Shown one piece after another: positions 1 to 7,769 of a DNA stretch of 64,000 nt (its first letter is position 1; each line of letters starts with the position of its first letter). This DNA comes from Streptomyces chryseus (GTDB lineage: Bacteria > Actinomycetota > Actinomycetes > Streptomycetales > Streptomycetaceae). A model generated the notes under the pieces. That model did no database searches. It saw only the letters and a program-made list of their open reading frames with translations, and was not told the DNA's origin. Location: assembly GCF_014650755.1 (NCBI RefSeq), contig NZ_BMVO01000023.1, forward strand, positions 1 through 64,000. The letters run 5' to 3'. The position numbers and the translations under genes are program-made.

Positions 1-141
1 CCGACGCCACACTCCCGAAAAGGCGGCCCCCACACCAGAAACAACCACCGCCCCCGCCACACCAACGCCCCCGCAACCACCCCCCACCCCCGACCACCGC
101 ACCGACCCCAGCCCCCCACCCGCAGCCCCCAGCCCGGCCCG
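1..141. other. T-poor, C-rich low-complexity stretch
   Basis: This stretch has only one T in 141 bases on the plus strand, so the minus strand is a run of G tracts with G-quadruplex potential just downstream of the MarR gene. One plus-strand frame reads as a Pro/Thr-rich sequence that runs on into the antisense of the MarR gene. It could be the tail of a gene that starts outside the window, but nothing supports that beyond composition. Confidence 0.4.
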
Positions 142-672
142 TCAGTCCGGCCTCCGCTCCTCCACGTTGCGCATCATGCGGCGCAGGACTCTGACCGTCG
201 TGGCGTAGTCCCCGTCGTCGATGCCCGCGTGGATCGTGGCGCGCACGGCCGGTACCTGTTCCTTGACCCGGGCGTGAGCCGCCACGCCCGCCTCGGTGAT
301 CGTCAGGCGGCCGGCCTCGTCGCGGGAGAGCAGGCCCCGTACGACCATGTCCTCGGTATCCGGTCCGAGGTCGTCCTGCGGCGCCAAATAGTCCCGCATC
401 GCCTCGGTCAGCTCTTCGACCGTCCGGCCCGAGCCGTCCTCGGACAAGTCATCGACCGACAGGTGGCGCAGCGTCCAGTACTGGGGCTGAGAAAGGCCGA
501 CGGCCGCCAGCTCACCTCGTATGAAAGCAACGACCTTCTCGTGCGCCACATGCGTCCAGTAGGCGATCGGCTGTTGCGCCAGTTCAGCCTCGGAAAGTGT
601 CTCCGAAAGCCCTTCGGACGGTGCCTTGACCTGTGCCTTCACTGCTGCCGTGACCAGCGTCTCGGAAGTCAT
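142..672 (-). CDS. MarR-family winged-helix regulator
   Basis: A 176-residue protein of typical MarR length. Residues 35-150 carry a winged-helix pattern (a YWTLRHLS-type helix, a central DNA-binding region and a RLTITEAG wing), flanked by helices that would dimerise. The ATG at 672 is preferred; an in-frame extension to 906 would read through a low-complexity repeat and the probable operator. The gene is transcribed away from the spermidine-synthase-like gene, and the region between them holds a perfect 10-bp inverted repeat, so autoregulation and control of the neighbour are plausible. The ligand is unknown. Start choice is inferred. Confidence 0.8.
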   Translation of the reverse strand: MTSETLVTAAVKAQVKAPSEGLSETLSEAELAQQPIAYWTHVAHEKVVAFIRGELAAVGLSQPQYWTLRHLSVDDLSEDGSGRTVEELTEAMRDYLAPQDDLGPDTEDMVVRGLLSRDEAGRLTITEAGVAAHARVKEQVPAVRATIHAGIDDGDYATTVRVLRRMMRNVEERRPD

Positions 673-709
673 AGCTGTGCGTCTCCACCTCTGTATCGAC
701 TCCGGTGCG

Positions 710-775
710 TTCGGTGTCCTTCGCTGTCCTTGTGCCGTCCTTCGCTGTCCTTCGCTTCCTTCGCTGTCCTTCGCT
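710..775. repeat. Imperfect tandem decamer array (TTCGCTGTCC)
   Basis: About seven consecutive units of 9-11 bases based on TTCGCTGTCC lie directly in front of the MarR start codon: exact copies at 720-729, 741-750 and 760-769, with variants between. They fall in the 5' untranslated region of the MarR gene, read on its strand as GGACAGCGAA. Slippage polymorphism or a protein-binding array are possible; function is not known. Confidence 0.75.
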
Positions 776-801
776 CTTCGGAACGACAGCGGTGAAGCTA
801 C

Positions 802-823
802 GACCTCAACTTCAGTTGAGGTC
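802..823. promoter_or_regulatory. Perfect 10-bp inverted repeat, probable operator
   Basis: Arms GACCTCAACT and AGTTGAGGTC are separated by two bases (TC). The repeat sits between two divergent genes, at a distance from both start codons that suits an operator. The CCTCAA/TTGAGG outer halves resemble SoxR-type MerR boxes as well as MarR sites, so the ligand-binding protein is not certain; the adjacent MarR gene is the simplest candidate. Confidence 0.7.
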
Positions 824-939
824 AACGCCCGCCCCCGCCGCCCGCCGGATCCCCAAAGCGTTTGTCCCGGCCCTTCCCGCGACGCCAGGATGGTCCCTGA
901 GCACACACAGGCACCGAACCGTCACCCGGAGGTTCCCCC

Positions 940-1698
940 ATGGCCACCCAGGCCCCGTACGCCACCACCGTCGAGCGGCGTGAAGGCCCGCACGGTGAAG
1001 TCGTTCTGCGGGAACGCGGAGAGCACTTCGAGATCATCGCCAACGGCTGCTTCCTGATGGACACCTCCGACGGACGCTCCGAGCGCCTCCTCGTCGATGC
1101 CGCCCTCGACGCCCTCGACGCCCCAGCCCCAGCCATAGCCCCAGCCACAGAGCCAGCCCCCGACCCAGCCGCAACCCCCCATCCGGCCCCCGCCGTCCTC
1201 ATCGGCGGCCTCGGTGTCGGATTCTCGCTCGCGCGGGCCGCCTCGCAGAGGCGGTGGGGGCGGATCGTCGTCATCGAGCGTGAGCAGGCGATCATCGACT
1301 GGCACCGCGACGGGCCGCTGTCCCGGATCTCCGGTGAGGCGCTCGCCGATCCGCGATGCGAGATCATTCACACCGACCTGGTGGATTACGTCGGCGAAAA
1401 CCGGATCGGGAGTGATGGTACGTACCAGGACACGTACGACGCGCTCTGCCTCGACATCGACAACGGGCCCGACTGGACCGTCACCGACGACAACGCCAAT
1501 CTCTACTCTCCGCAGGGACTTGCGGGGTGCATGAGGCGGCTGAGACCAGGAGGAATCCTCGCCGTCTGGTCGGCGCAGCCGTCCCCCGCCTTTGAGGATG
1601 CGTTGCGGAATGCCGGATTCAACTTGGTTCGGACGGAAGAGATCCAAGTTGCCCGGGGCGTTCCTGACGTGGTCCATCTCGCGGTTCGCCCTGCGTAG
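940..1698 (+). CDS. Spermidine-synthase-like SAM-fold protein
   Basis: A 252-residue protein of the spermidine-synthase-like methyltransferase fold. A GGLGVGFSL nucleotide-binding loop lies near residue 89, followed by VIEREQ (acidic end of strand 2), a LDIDNGPDW catalytic-region motif and an RLRPGGILAVWS strand. An Ala/Pro-rich insertion at about residues 60-85 is unusual. Proteins like this in actinomycetes are annotated as polyamine aminopropyltransferase-like, but the N-terminal domain of true spermidine synthase is reduced, so real substrate use is uncertain. The ATG has a GGAGG sequence 929-933. The gene is divergent from the MarR regulator, which may control it. Confidence 0.75.
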   Translation: MATQAPYATTVERREGPHGEVVLRERGEHFEIIANGCFLMDTSDGRSERLLVDAALDALDAPAPAIAPATEPAPDPAATPHPAPAVLIGGLGVGFSLARAASQRRWGRIVVIEREQAIIDWHRDGPLSRISGEALADPRCEIIHTDLVDYVGENRIGSDGTYQDTYDALCLDIDNGPDWTVTDDNANLYSPQGLAGCMRRLRPGGILAVWSAQPSPAFEDALRNAGFNLVRTEEIQVARGVPDVVHLAVRPA

Positions 1699-1770
1699 CC
1701 GGGACGCAGTCGGTGCATCTACGCTGCTGCCCTACACGTGGGATAGAAGAGAACTCCCAGGGGCGGGGCA

Positions 1771-2508
1771 ATGGAGCAGACACACACCAGCCACAACGGC
1801 CTCGCGGCCACTCCGGGCGCTCAGCGCCGGGTGCTGGTCGTCGAGGACGACGCGACCATCGTCGACGCCATTGCCGCGCGACTTCGCGCCGAGGGCTTCC
1901 AGGTGCAGACGGCCGTCGACGGCCCCGCGGCGGTGGACGCCGCCGAGGCGTGGCAGCCCGACCTGATGGTTCTCGACATCATGCTGCCGGGCTTCGACGG
2001 CCTGGAGGTCTGCCGCCGCGTGCAGGCGCAGCGGCCGGTGCCGGTTCTGATGCTCACGGCGCGCGACGACGAGACCGACATGCTGGTCGGGCTCGGGGTC
2101 GGCGCCGACGACTACATGACCAAGCCGTTCTCCATGCGCGAGCTGGCGGCCCGGGTGCACGTCCTGCTGCGCCGCGTCGAGCGGGCGACGATCGCCGCCT
2201 CGACGCCGCGCAGCGGCATCCTTCGCCTCGGCGAGCTGGAGATCGACCACGCCCAGCGCCGGGTGCGGGTGCGCGGTGACGACGTACACCTGACGCCGAC
2301 GGAGTTCGACCTGCTGGTGTGCCTGGCGAACACGCCGCGCGCCGTGCTCTCGCGCGAGCAGTTGCTCGCCGAGGTGTGGGACTGGGCGGACGCGTCGGGC
2401 ACCAGGACCGTCGACAGCCACATCAAGGCGCTTCGGCGGAAGATCGGCGCGGAGCGGATCCGTACGGTCCACGGAGTGGGGTACGCACTGGAGACTCCGC
2501 CGGCATGA
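1771..2508 (+). CDS. OmpR-family response regulator
   Basis: A 245-residue regulator. The receiver domain (about 20-135) has the acidic pair in VVEDD, the phospho-acceptor Asp in MVLDIMLPG, the Thr in LMLTARD and Lys in TKPF. A winged-helix DNA-binding domain follows (about 150-240), with LTPTEFDLL and RTVHGVGYAL. The stop codon overlaps the start of the next gene in an ATGA junction, so the partner kinase is translationally coupled. Target genes are unknown. The pair sits immediately upstream of kgd, a conserved Streptomyces arrangement as far as I recall. Confidence 0.95.
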   Translation: MEQTHTSHNGLAATPGAQRRVLVVEDDATIVDAIAARLRAEGFQVQTAVDGPAAVDAAEAWQPDLMVLDIMLPGFDGLEVCRRVQAQRPVPVLMLTARDDETDMLVGLGVGADDYMTKPFSMRELAARVHVLLRRVERATIAASTPRSGILRLGELEIDHAQRRVRVRGDDVHLTPTEFDLLVCLANTPRAVLSREQLLAEVWDWADASGTRTVDSHIKALRRKIGAERIRTVHGVGYALETPPA

Positions 2509-3587
2509 CGCGGCAGGGGAACGGGCTGCGTCCCTTCTCGATCAAGACCAAGCTCGGCACGCTCGTGGTCGTCTCGGTCTTCATCACCACCGGTCTGATC
2601 CTGGTGGCACTCCGTACCAAGACGGAGCTGCGTTTCATCACGGTCTTCTCGGTCATCGCCTCGATGCTGATCACCCAGTTCGTGGCGCACAGCCTGACCT
2701 CCCCCCTGGACGAGATGACGACGGTGGCCAAGTCCATCGCGCACGGCGACTACACCCGGCGGGTGCGCGGCGCGGGCCGCCGCGACGAGCTGGGCGACCT
2801 GGCGGCCACCATCAACCGCATGGCGGACGATCTGGAGGCCGTGGACCGGCATCGCAAGGAATTGGTCGCGAACGTCTCCCACGAGCTCAGAACCCCCATC
2901 GCGGGGCTGAGAGCGGTACTGGAGAACGTCGTGGACGGGGTGTCCGCCGCGGACCCCGAGACGATGCGTACGGCGCTGAAGCAGACCGAGCGGCTCGGCC
3001 GGCTGGTGGAGACGCTGCTCGACCTGTCCCGGCTCGACAACGGCGTCGTACCGCTGAAGGCGCACCGCTTCGAGGTCTGGCCGTACCTCTCGGGGGTGCT
3101 CAAGGAGGTCAACGTGATCGCCTCGCAGCGCGGTCTGGCCTCCGGGTCCGGCAGTCATACGCGTACGGACGTGCATCTGCACCTGGACGTGTCGCCGCCC
3201 GAGCTGACCGCGCACGCGGACGTCGAGCGACTGCACCAGGTCGTCGCGAATCTGCTCGACAACGCCGTCAAGCACAGTCCGCCGCACGGCCGCGTCACCG
3301 TGCGGGCCCGGCGGGGCCCGCAGCCGGAGAGCCTGGACCTGGAGGTCCTGGACGAGGGGCCGGGCATACCCGAGTCCGAGTGGCACCGGGTCTTCGAGCG
3401 TTTCAACCGGGGCAGCCTGCCGGCGCCGCACGGTCCCGGCAGCGACGGCGGCACGGGGCTCGGCCTCGCGATCGCCCGTTGGGCGGTGGATCTGCACGGC
3501 GGACGGATCGGTGTGGCCGAATCCGCGCGCGGCTGCCGGATCCAGGTCACTCTTCCGGGGAAGCCCGTTACTCGTCAGTTGACGTAG
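2505..3587 (+). CDS. Sensor histidine kinase
   Basis: A 360-residue membrane kinase. Two hydrophobic segments lie at about residues 16-36 and 43-64 with almost no extracytoplasmic loop between them, so it probably senses a membrane or internal signal. A HAMP-like linker follows, then the H-box VSHELRTPIAGL with the phosphorylated His at residue 126, the N-box NLLDNAVKHS, the G1 box DEGPGIP and the G2 box GGTGLGLAIA. The ATG is fixed by the ATGA overlap with the response regulator. It presumably phosphorylates the regulator encoded just upstream. Confidence 0.93.
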   Translation: MTRQGNGLRPFSIKTKLGTLVVVSVFITTGLILVALRTKTELRFITVFSVIASMLITQFVAHSLTSPLDEMTTVAKSIAHGDYTRRVRGAGRRDELGDLAATINRMADDLEAVDRHRKELVANVSHELRTPIAGLRAVLENVVDGVSAADPETMRTALKQTERLGRLVETLLDLSRLDNGVVPLKAHRFEVWPYLSGVLKEVNVIASQRGLASGSGSHTRTDVHLHLDVSPPELTAHADVERLHQVVANLLDNAVKHSPPHGRVTVRARRGPQPESLDLEVLDEGPGIPESEWHRVFERFNRGSLPAPHGPGSDGGTGLGLAIARWAVDLHGGRIGVAESARGCRIQVTLPGKPVTRQLT

Positions 3588-3851
3588 GGTCGAACCGGAA
3601 GCACACGTTCTGCGTGTCATCCATTGGGGGTGCGGCCCAAAGTGGGCCGTAACCACGGTCCGTCCTACCCGGACCACAGCGGACTGCACCGGAACCCCGC
3701 TTGTTTCCCGCCATTCCAGGCGACGAAACCAGCTCTCCGATGTGACTTACGCGACGGAAGGCCCGCCCGGCCTGCACCTCCCGGCCGGGGAGGCGTAGCC
3801 TTTATTTCCGCTGTCCATCACCTTGCGAAGCGGAAGAGGGCGGTTAACGCC

Positions 3852-6800
3852 GTGTCGTCTCAGTCCCCCAGTAGCCCGAGCGTCTCGACCGACCAAGACG
3901 GGCAAGGGAAGAACCCTGCCGCTGCCTTCGGTCCCAATGAGTGGCTCGTCGACGAGATCTACCAGCAGTACCTCCAGGACCCGAATTCGGTCGACCGCGC
4001 CTGGTGGGACTTCTTCGCCGACTACAAGCCCGGTTCCACCCCCGCGGCGGAGAAGACCGCCACGCCCGAAGCCGAAGACGTGACCGGGGCCGCCGCACAG
4101 CCGGCCCAGGCCGTCCCGGCCCCCGCCGCGCCCGCCACCCCGGCGAAGCCCGCGGCCACCGCGCCGGCCCCCGCCGCGGCGAAGCCCGCGGCCCAGGCCG
4201 CGCCCGCCACGCCGGCCCCCGCCGCCAAGCCCGCCTCCGCCCCCGCACCGGCCGCCGCACAGCAGGCCGGCGCGAAGGCGAAGGCCGAGCCGAAGGCGGA
4301 GGCCGCCAAGGAGGCCCCCGAGGGCCCCGAGCTCGTGACGCTGCGCGGCCCGTCCGCGGCCGTGGCGAAGAACATGAACGCCTCGCTGGAGCTGCCCACG
4401 GCCACGTCCGTGCGCGCCGTCCCGGTGAAGCTGCTGTTCGACAACCGCATCGTCATCAACAACCACCTCAAGCGCGCCCGGGGCGGGAAGGTCTCCTTCA
4501 CGCACCTCATCGGGTTCGCGATGGTGCAGGCCCTCAAGGCCATGCCGTCGATGAACTACTCCTTCGCGGAGAAGGACGGCAAGCCGACCCTGGTCAAGCC
4601 CCCGCACGTCAACCTGGGCCTGGCCATCGACCTGGTCAAGCCCAACGGTGACCGCCAGCTCGTCGTCGCGGCCATCAAGAAGGCCGAGACGCTCAACTTC
4701 TTCGAGTTCTGGCAGGCGTACGAGGACATCGTCCGCCGCGCCCGCGCGAACAAGCTGACGATGGACGACTTCACCGGCGTCACCGCGTCGCTGACGAACC
4801 CCGGCGGCATCGGCACCGTCCACTCCGTGCCCCGCCTGATGCCCGGACAGGGCCTCATCATGGGCGTCGGCGCGATGGACTACCCGGCCGAGTTCCAGGG
4901 CACCTCGCAGGACACCCTGAACAAGCTGGGCATCTCCAAGGTCATGACCCTGACCTCGACGTACGACCACCGGGTCATCCAGGGAGCCGCCTCCGGCGAG
5001 TTCCTGCGGATCCTCTCCAACCTGCTCCTTGGCGAGGACGGCTTCTACGACGACATCTTCGAGGCCCTGCGGATCCCGTACGAGCCGGTCCGCTGGCTGA
5101 GGGACATCGACGTCTCGCACGACGACGACGTCACCAAGGCCGCCCGCGTCTTCGAGCTGATCCACTCCTACCGGGTCCGCGGCCACGTCATGGCCGACAC
5201 CGACCCGCTGGAGTACAAGCAGCGCAAGCACCCCGACCTGGACATCAACGAGCACGGCCTCACGCTCTGGGACCTGGAGCGCGAGTTCGCCGTCGGCGGT
5301 TTCGCCGGCAAGTCGATGATGAAGCTGCGCGACATCCTCGGTGTGCTCCGCGACTCGTACGTCCGGACCGTCGGCGTCGAGTTCATGCACATCCAGGACC
5401 CGAAGCAGCGCAAGTGGATCCAGGACCGCGTGGAGCGCCCGCACGCCAAGCCGGAGCGCGAGGAGCAGCTGCGCATCCTGCGCCGTCTGAACGCCGCCGA
5501 GGCGTTCGAGACGTTCCTGCAGACCAAGTACGTCGGCCAGAAGCGCTTCTCGCTCGAGGGCGGCGAGTCCGTCATCCCGCTGCTGGACGCGGTCATCGAC
5601 AGCGCGGCGGAGTCCCGGCTCGACGAGGTCGTCATCGGCATGGCGCACCGCGGCCGCCTGAACGTCCTGGCGAACATCGTCGGCAAGTCGTACGCGCAGA
5701 TCTTCCGCGAGTTCGAGGGCAACCTCGACCCGAAGTCGATGCACGGCTCCGGCGACGTGAAGTACCACCTGGGCGCCGAGGGCACCTTCACCGGCCTGGA
5801 CGGTGAGCAGATCAAGGTCTCGCTCGTCGCGAACCCCTCGCACCTGGAGGCGGTCGACCCGGTCCTGGAGGGTGTCGCCCGCGCCAAGCAGGACGTCATC
5901 AACAAGGGCGGTACGGACTTCACCGTCCTGCCCGTCGCGCTGCACGGTGACGCGGCCTTCGCCGGCCAGGGCGTCGTCGCGGAGACGCTGAACATGTCGC
6001 AGCTGCGGGGCTACCGCACCGGCGGCACGGTCCACATCGTCATCAACAACCAGGTCGGCTTCACCGCCGCCCCGGAGTCGTCGCGTTCCTCGATGTACGC
6101 GACCGACGTGGCCCGCATGATCGAGGCGCCGATCTTCCACGTGAACGGCGACGACCCGGAGGCCGTGGTCCGCGTCGCGCGGCTCGCCTTCGAGTTCCGC
6201 CAGGCGTTCAACAAGGACGTCGTGATCGACCTCATCTGCTACCGCCGCCGCGGTCACAACGAGGGCGACAACCCGCAGTTCACCAACCCGCAGATGTACA
6301 CGCTGATCGACGTGAAGCGCTCGGTGCGCAAGCTCTACACCGAGTCGCTCATCGGTCGCGGCGACATCACGCTGGAAGAGGCGGAGCAGGCGCTCCAGGA
6401 CTTCCAGGGCCAGCTGGAGAAGGTCTTCGCGGAGGTCCGCGAGGCCACCTCGAACCCGGCTCCGGCCCACACCCCGGAGGTCCAGGCCGAGTTCCCGGTG
6501 GCCGTCGCCACGGCGGTCTCCCAGGAGGTCGTCAAGCGGATCGCCGAGTCCCAGGTCAACATCCCCGACCGGATCACCGTCCACCCGCGCCTGATGCCGC
6601 AGATGCAGCGCCGCGCGGCCTCGGTGGAGGACGGCACGATCGACTGGGGCATGGGCGAGACCCTCGCCATCGGCTCGCTGCTGATGGAGGGCGTCCCGGT
6701 CCGGCTGTCCGGCCAGGACACCCGCCGCGGTACGTTCGGCCAGCGCCACGCGGTGCTCGTCGACCAGAACACCGGCGAGGACTACACCCCGCTCCAGTAC

Positions 6801-7688
6801 CTCTCCGAGGACCAGGCCCGCTACAACGTCTACGACTCGCTGCTCTCCGAGTACGCGTGCATGGGCTTCGAGTACGGCTACTCGCTCGCCCGGCCCGAGT
6901 CGCTGGTCATGTGGGAGGCCCAGTTCGGTGACTTCGTCAACGGCGCGCAGACCGTCGTCGACGAGTTCATCTCCTCGGCCGAGCAGAAGTGGGGCCAGAC
7001 GTCCGGCGTCACGCTCCTGCTTCCGCACGGTTACGAGGGCCAGGGACCGGACCACTCGTCGGCCCGTCCCGAGCGCTTCCTGCAGATGTGCGCCCAGGAC
7101 AACATGACGGTCGCGATGCCGACCCTGCCGTCGAACTACTTCCACCTGCTGCGCTGGCAGGTCCACAACCCGCACCACAAGCCGCTCATCGTCTTCACCC
7201 CGAAGTCGATGCTGCGTCTGAAGGCGGCGGCGTCGAAGGCGGAGGAGTTCACCACCGGCGGCTTCCGCCCGGTGATCGGTGACACGGCCATGGACCCGGC
7301 GGCCGTCCGCAAGGTCGTCTTCTGCGCGGGCAAGGTCTACTACGACCTGGAGGCCGAGCGGCAGAAGCGCGGCGTCACGGACACCGCGATCATCCGCCTC
7401 GAGCGCCTGTACCCGCTGCCGGGCAAGGAGCTCCAGGAGGAGATCGCGAAGTACCCGAACGCCGAGAAGTACCTGTGGACGCAGGAGGAGCCGGCGAACC
7501 AGGGTGCGTGGCCGTTCATCGCGCTCAACCTGATCGACCACCTCGACCTGGCGGTCGGCGCCGACATCCCGCACGGCGAGCGGCTGCGGCGCATCTCGCG
7601 CCCGCACGGCTCGTCCCCGGCGGTCGGCTCGGCCAAGCGCCACCAGGCGGAGCAGCAGCAGCTGCTCAACGAGGTCTTCGAGGCCTGA
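3852..7688 (+). CDS. kgd: Multifunctional 2-oxoglutarate dehydrogenase E2/E1 (decarboxylase)
   Basis: A 1278-residue fusion. An N-terminal segment (FGPNEWLVDEIYQQYL, about 25-60) is followed by an Ala/Pro linker (about 65-160), a dihydrolipoyl-acyltransferase-type catalytic domain ending in TYDHRVIQG (catalytic His 373), then the thiamine-diphosphate E1 domain (about 430 to the end). This is the actinobacterial Kgd/OdhA/SucA architecture: it decarboxylates 2-oxoglutarate in the TCA cycle and supplies succinyl groups to the complex. The GTG at 3852 is chosen because homologues begin with SSQSPS-like sequence and an AGAGGG motif precedes it; the frame is open upstream to 3624. A strong hairpin follows the stop. 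Confidence 0.95.
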   Translation: MSSQSPSSPSVSTDQDGQGKNPAAAFGPNEWLVDEIYQQYLQDPNSVDRAWWDFFADYKPGSTPAAEKTATPEAEDVTGAAAQPAQAVPAPAAPATPAKPAATAPAPAAAKPAAQAAPATPAPAAKPASAPAPAAAQQAGAKAKAEPKAEAAKEAPEGPELVTLRGPSAAVAKNMNASLELPTATSVRAVPVKLLFDNRIVINNHLKRARGGKVSFTHLIGFAMVQALKAMPSMNYSFAEKDGKPTLVKPPHVNLGLAIDLVKPNGDRQLVVAAIKKAETLNFFEFWQAYEDIVRRARANKLTMDDFTGVTASLTNPGGIGTVHSVPRLMPGQGLIMGVGAMDYPAEFQGTSQDTLNKLGISKVMTLTSTYDHRVIQGAASGEFLRILSNLLLGEDGFYDDIFEALRIPYEPVRWLRDIDVSHDDDVTKAARVFELIHSYRVRGHVMADTDPLEYKQRKHPDLDINEHGLTLWDLEREFAVGGFAGKSMMKLRDILGVLRDSYVRTVGVEFMHIQDPKQRKWIQDRVERPHAKPEREEQLRILRRLNAAEAFETFLQTKYVGQKRFSLEGGESVIPLLDAVIDSAAESRLDEVVIGMAHRGRLNVLANIVGKSYAQIFREFEGNLDPKSMHGSGDVKYHLGAEGTFTGLDGEQIKVSLVANPSHLEAVDPVLEGVARAKQDVINKGGTDFTVLPVALHGDAAFAGQGVVAETLNMSQLRGYRTGGTVHIVINNQVGFTAAPESSRSSMYATDVARMIEAPIFHVNGDDPEAVVRVARLAFEFRQAFNKDVVIDLICYRRRGHNEGDNPQFTNPQMYTLIDVKRSVRKLYTESLIGRGDITLEEAEQALQDFQGQLEKVFAEVREATSNPAPAHTPEVQAEFPVAVATAVSQEVVKRIAESQVNIPDRITVHPRLMPQMQRRAASVEDGTIDWGMGETLAIGSLLMEGVPVRLSGQDTRRGTFGQRHAVLVDQNTGEDYTPLQYLSEDQARYNVYDSLLSEYACMGFEYGYSLARPESLVMWEAQFGDFVNGAQTVVDEFISSAEQKWGQTSGVTLLLPHGYEGQGPDHSSARPERFLQMCAQDNMTVAMPTLPSNYFHLLRWQVHNPHHKPLIVFTPKSMLRLKAAASKAEEFTTGGFRPVIGDTAMDPAAVRKVVFCAGKVYYDLEAERQKRGVTDTAIIRLERLYPLPGKELQEEIAKYPNAEKYLWTQEEPANQGAWPFIALNLIDHLDLAVGADIPHGERLRRISRPHGSSPAVGSAKRHQAEQQQLLNEVFEA

Positions 7689-7697
7689 TCAGCGCCT

Positions 7698-7751
7698 GTA
7701 CGCCGAAGGGCCCGGCACCGCGACGATGCGGTGCCGGGCCCTTCGGCGTAC
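7698..7751. terminator. Bidirectional hairpin between kgd and the FxsT-like gene
   Basis: Perfect 24-base arms (7698-7721 and 7728-7751) with a 6-base loop (GACGAT) lie between two convergent genes. There is no long T tract, as is usual for Streptomyces terminators. It can serve both strands. Confidence 0.9.
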
Positions 7752-7769
7752 TCCTGGCACAAACCGGAA

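Noticed and set aside
710..775. CRISPR-like array
   Set aside because: Units are 9-11 bases with no spacers.
3747..7643. A 1298-residue open frame antisense to kgd
   Set aside because: It mirrors the third-position GC bias of the real gene, has biased Arg/Val/Leu/Asp composition and no domain.
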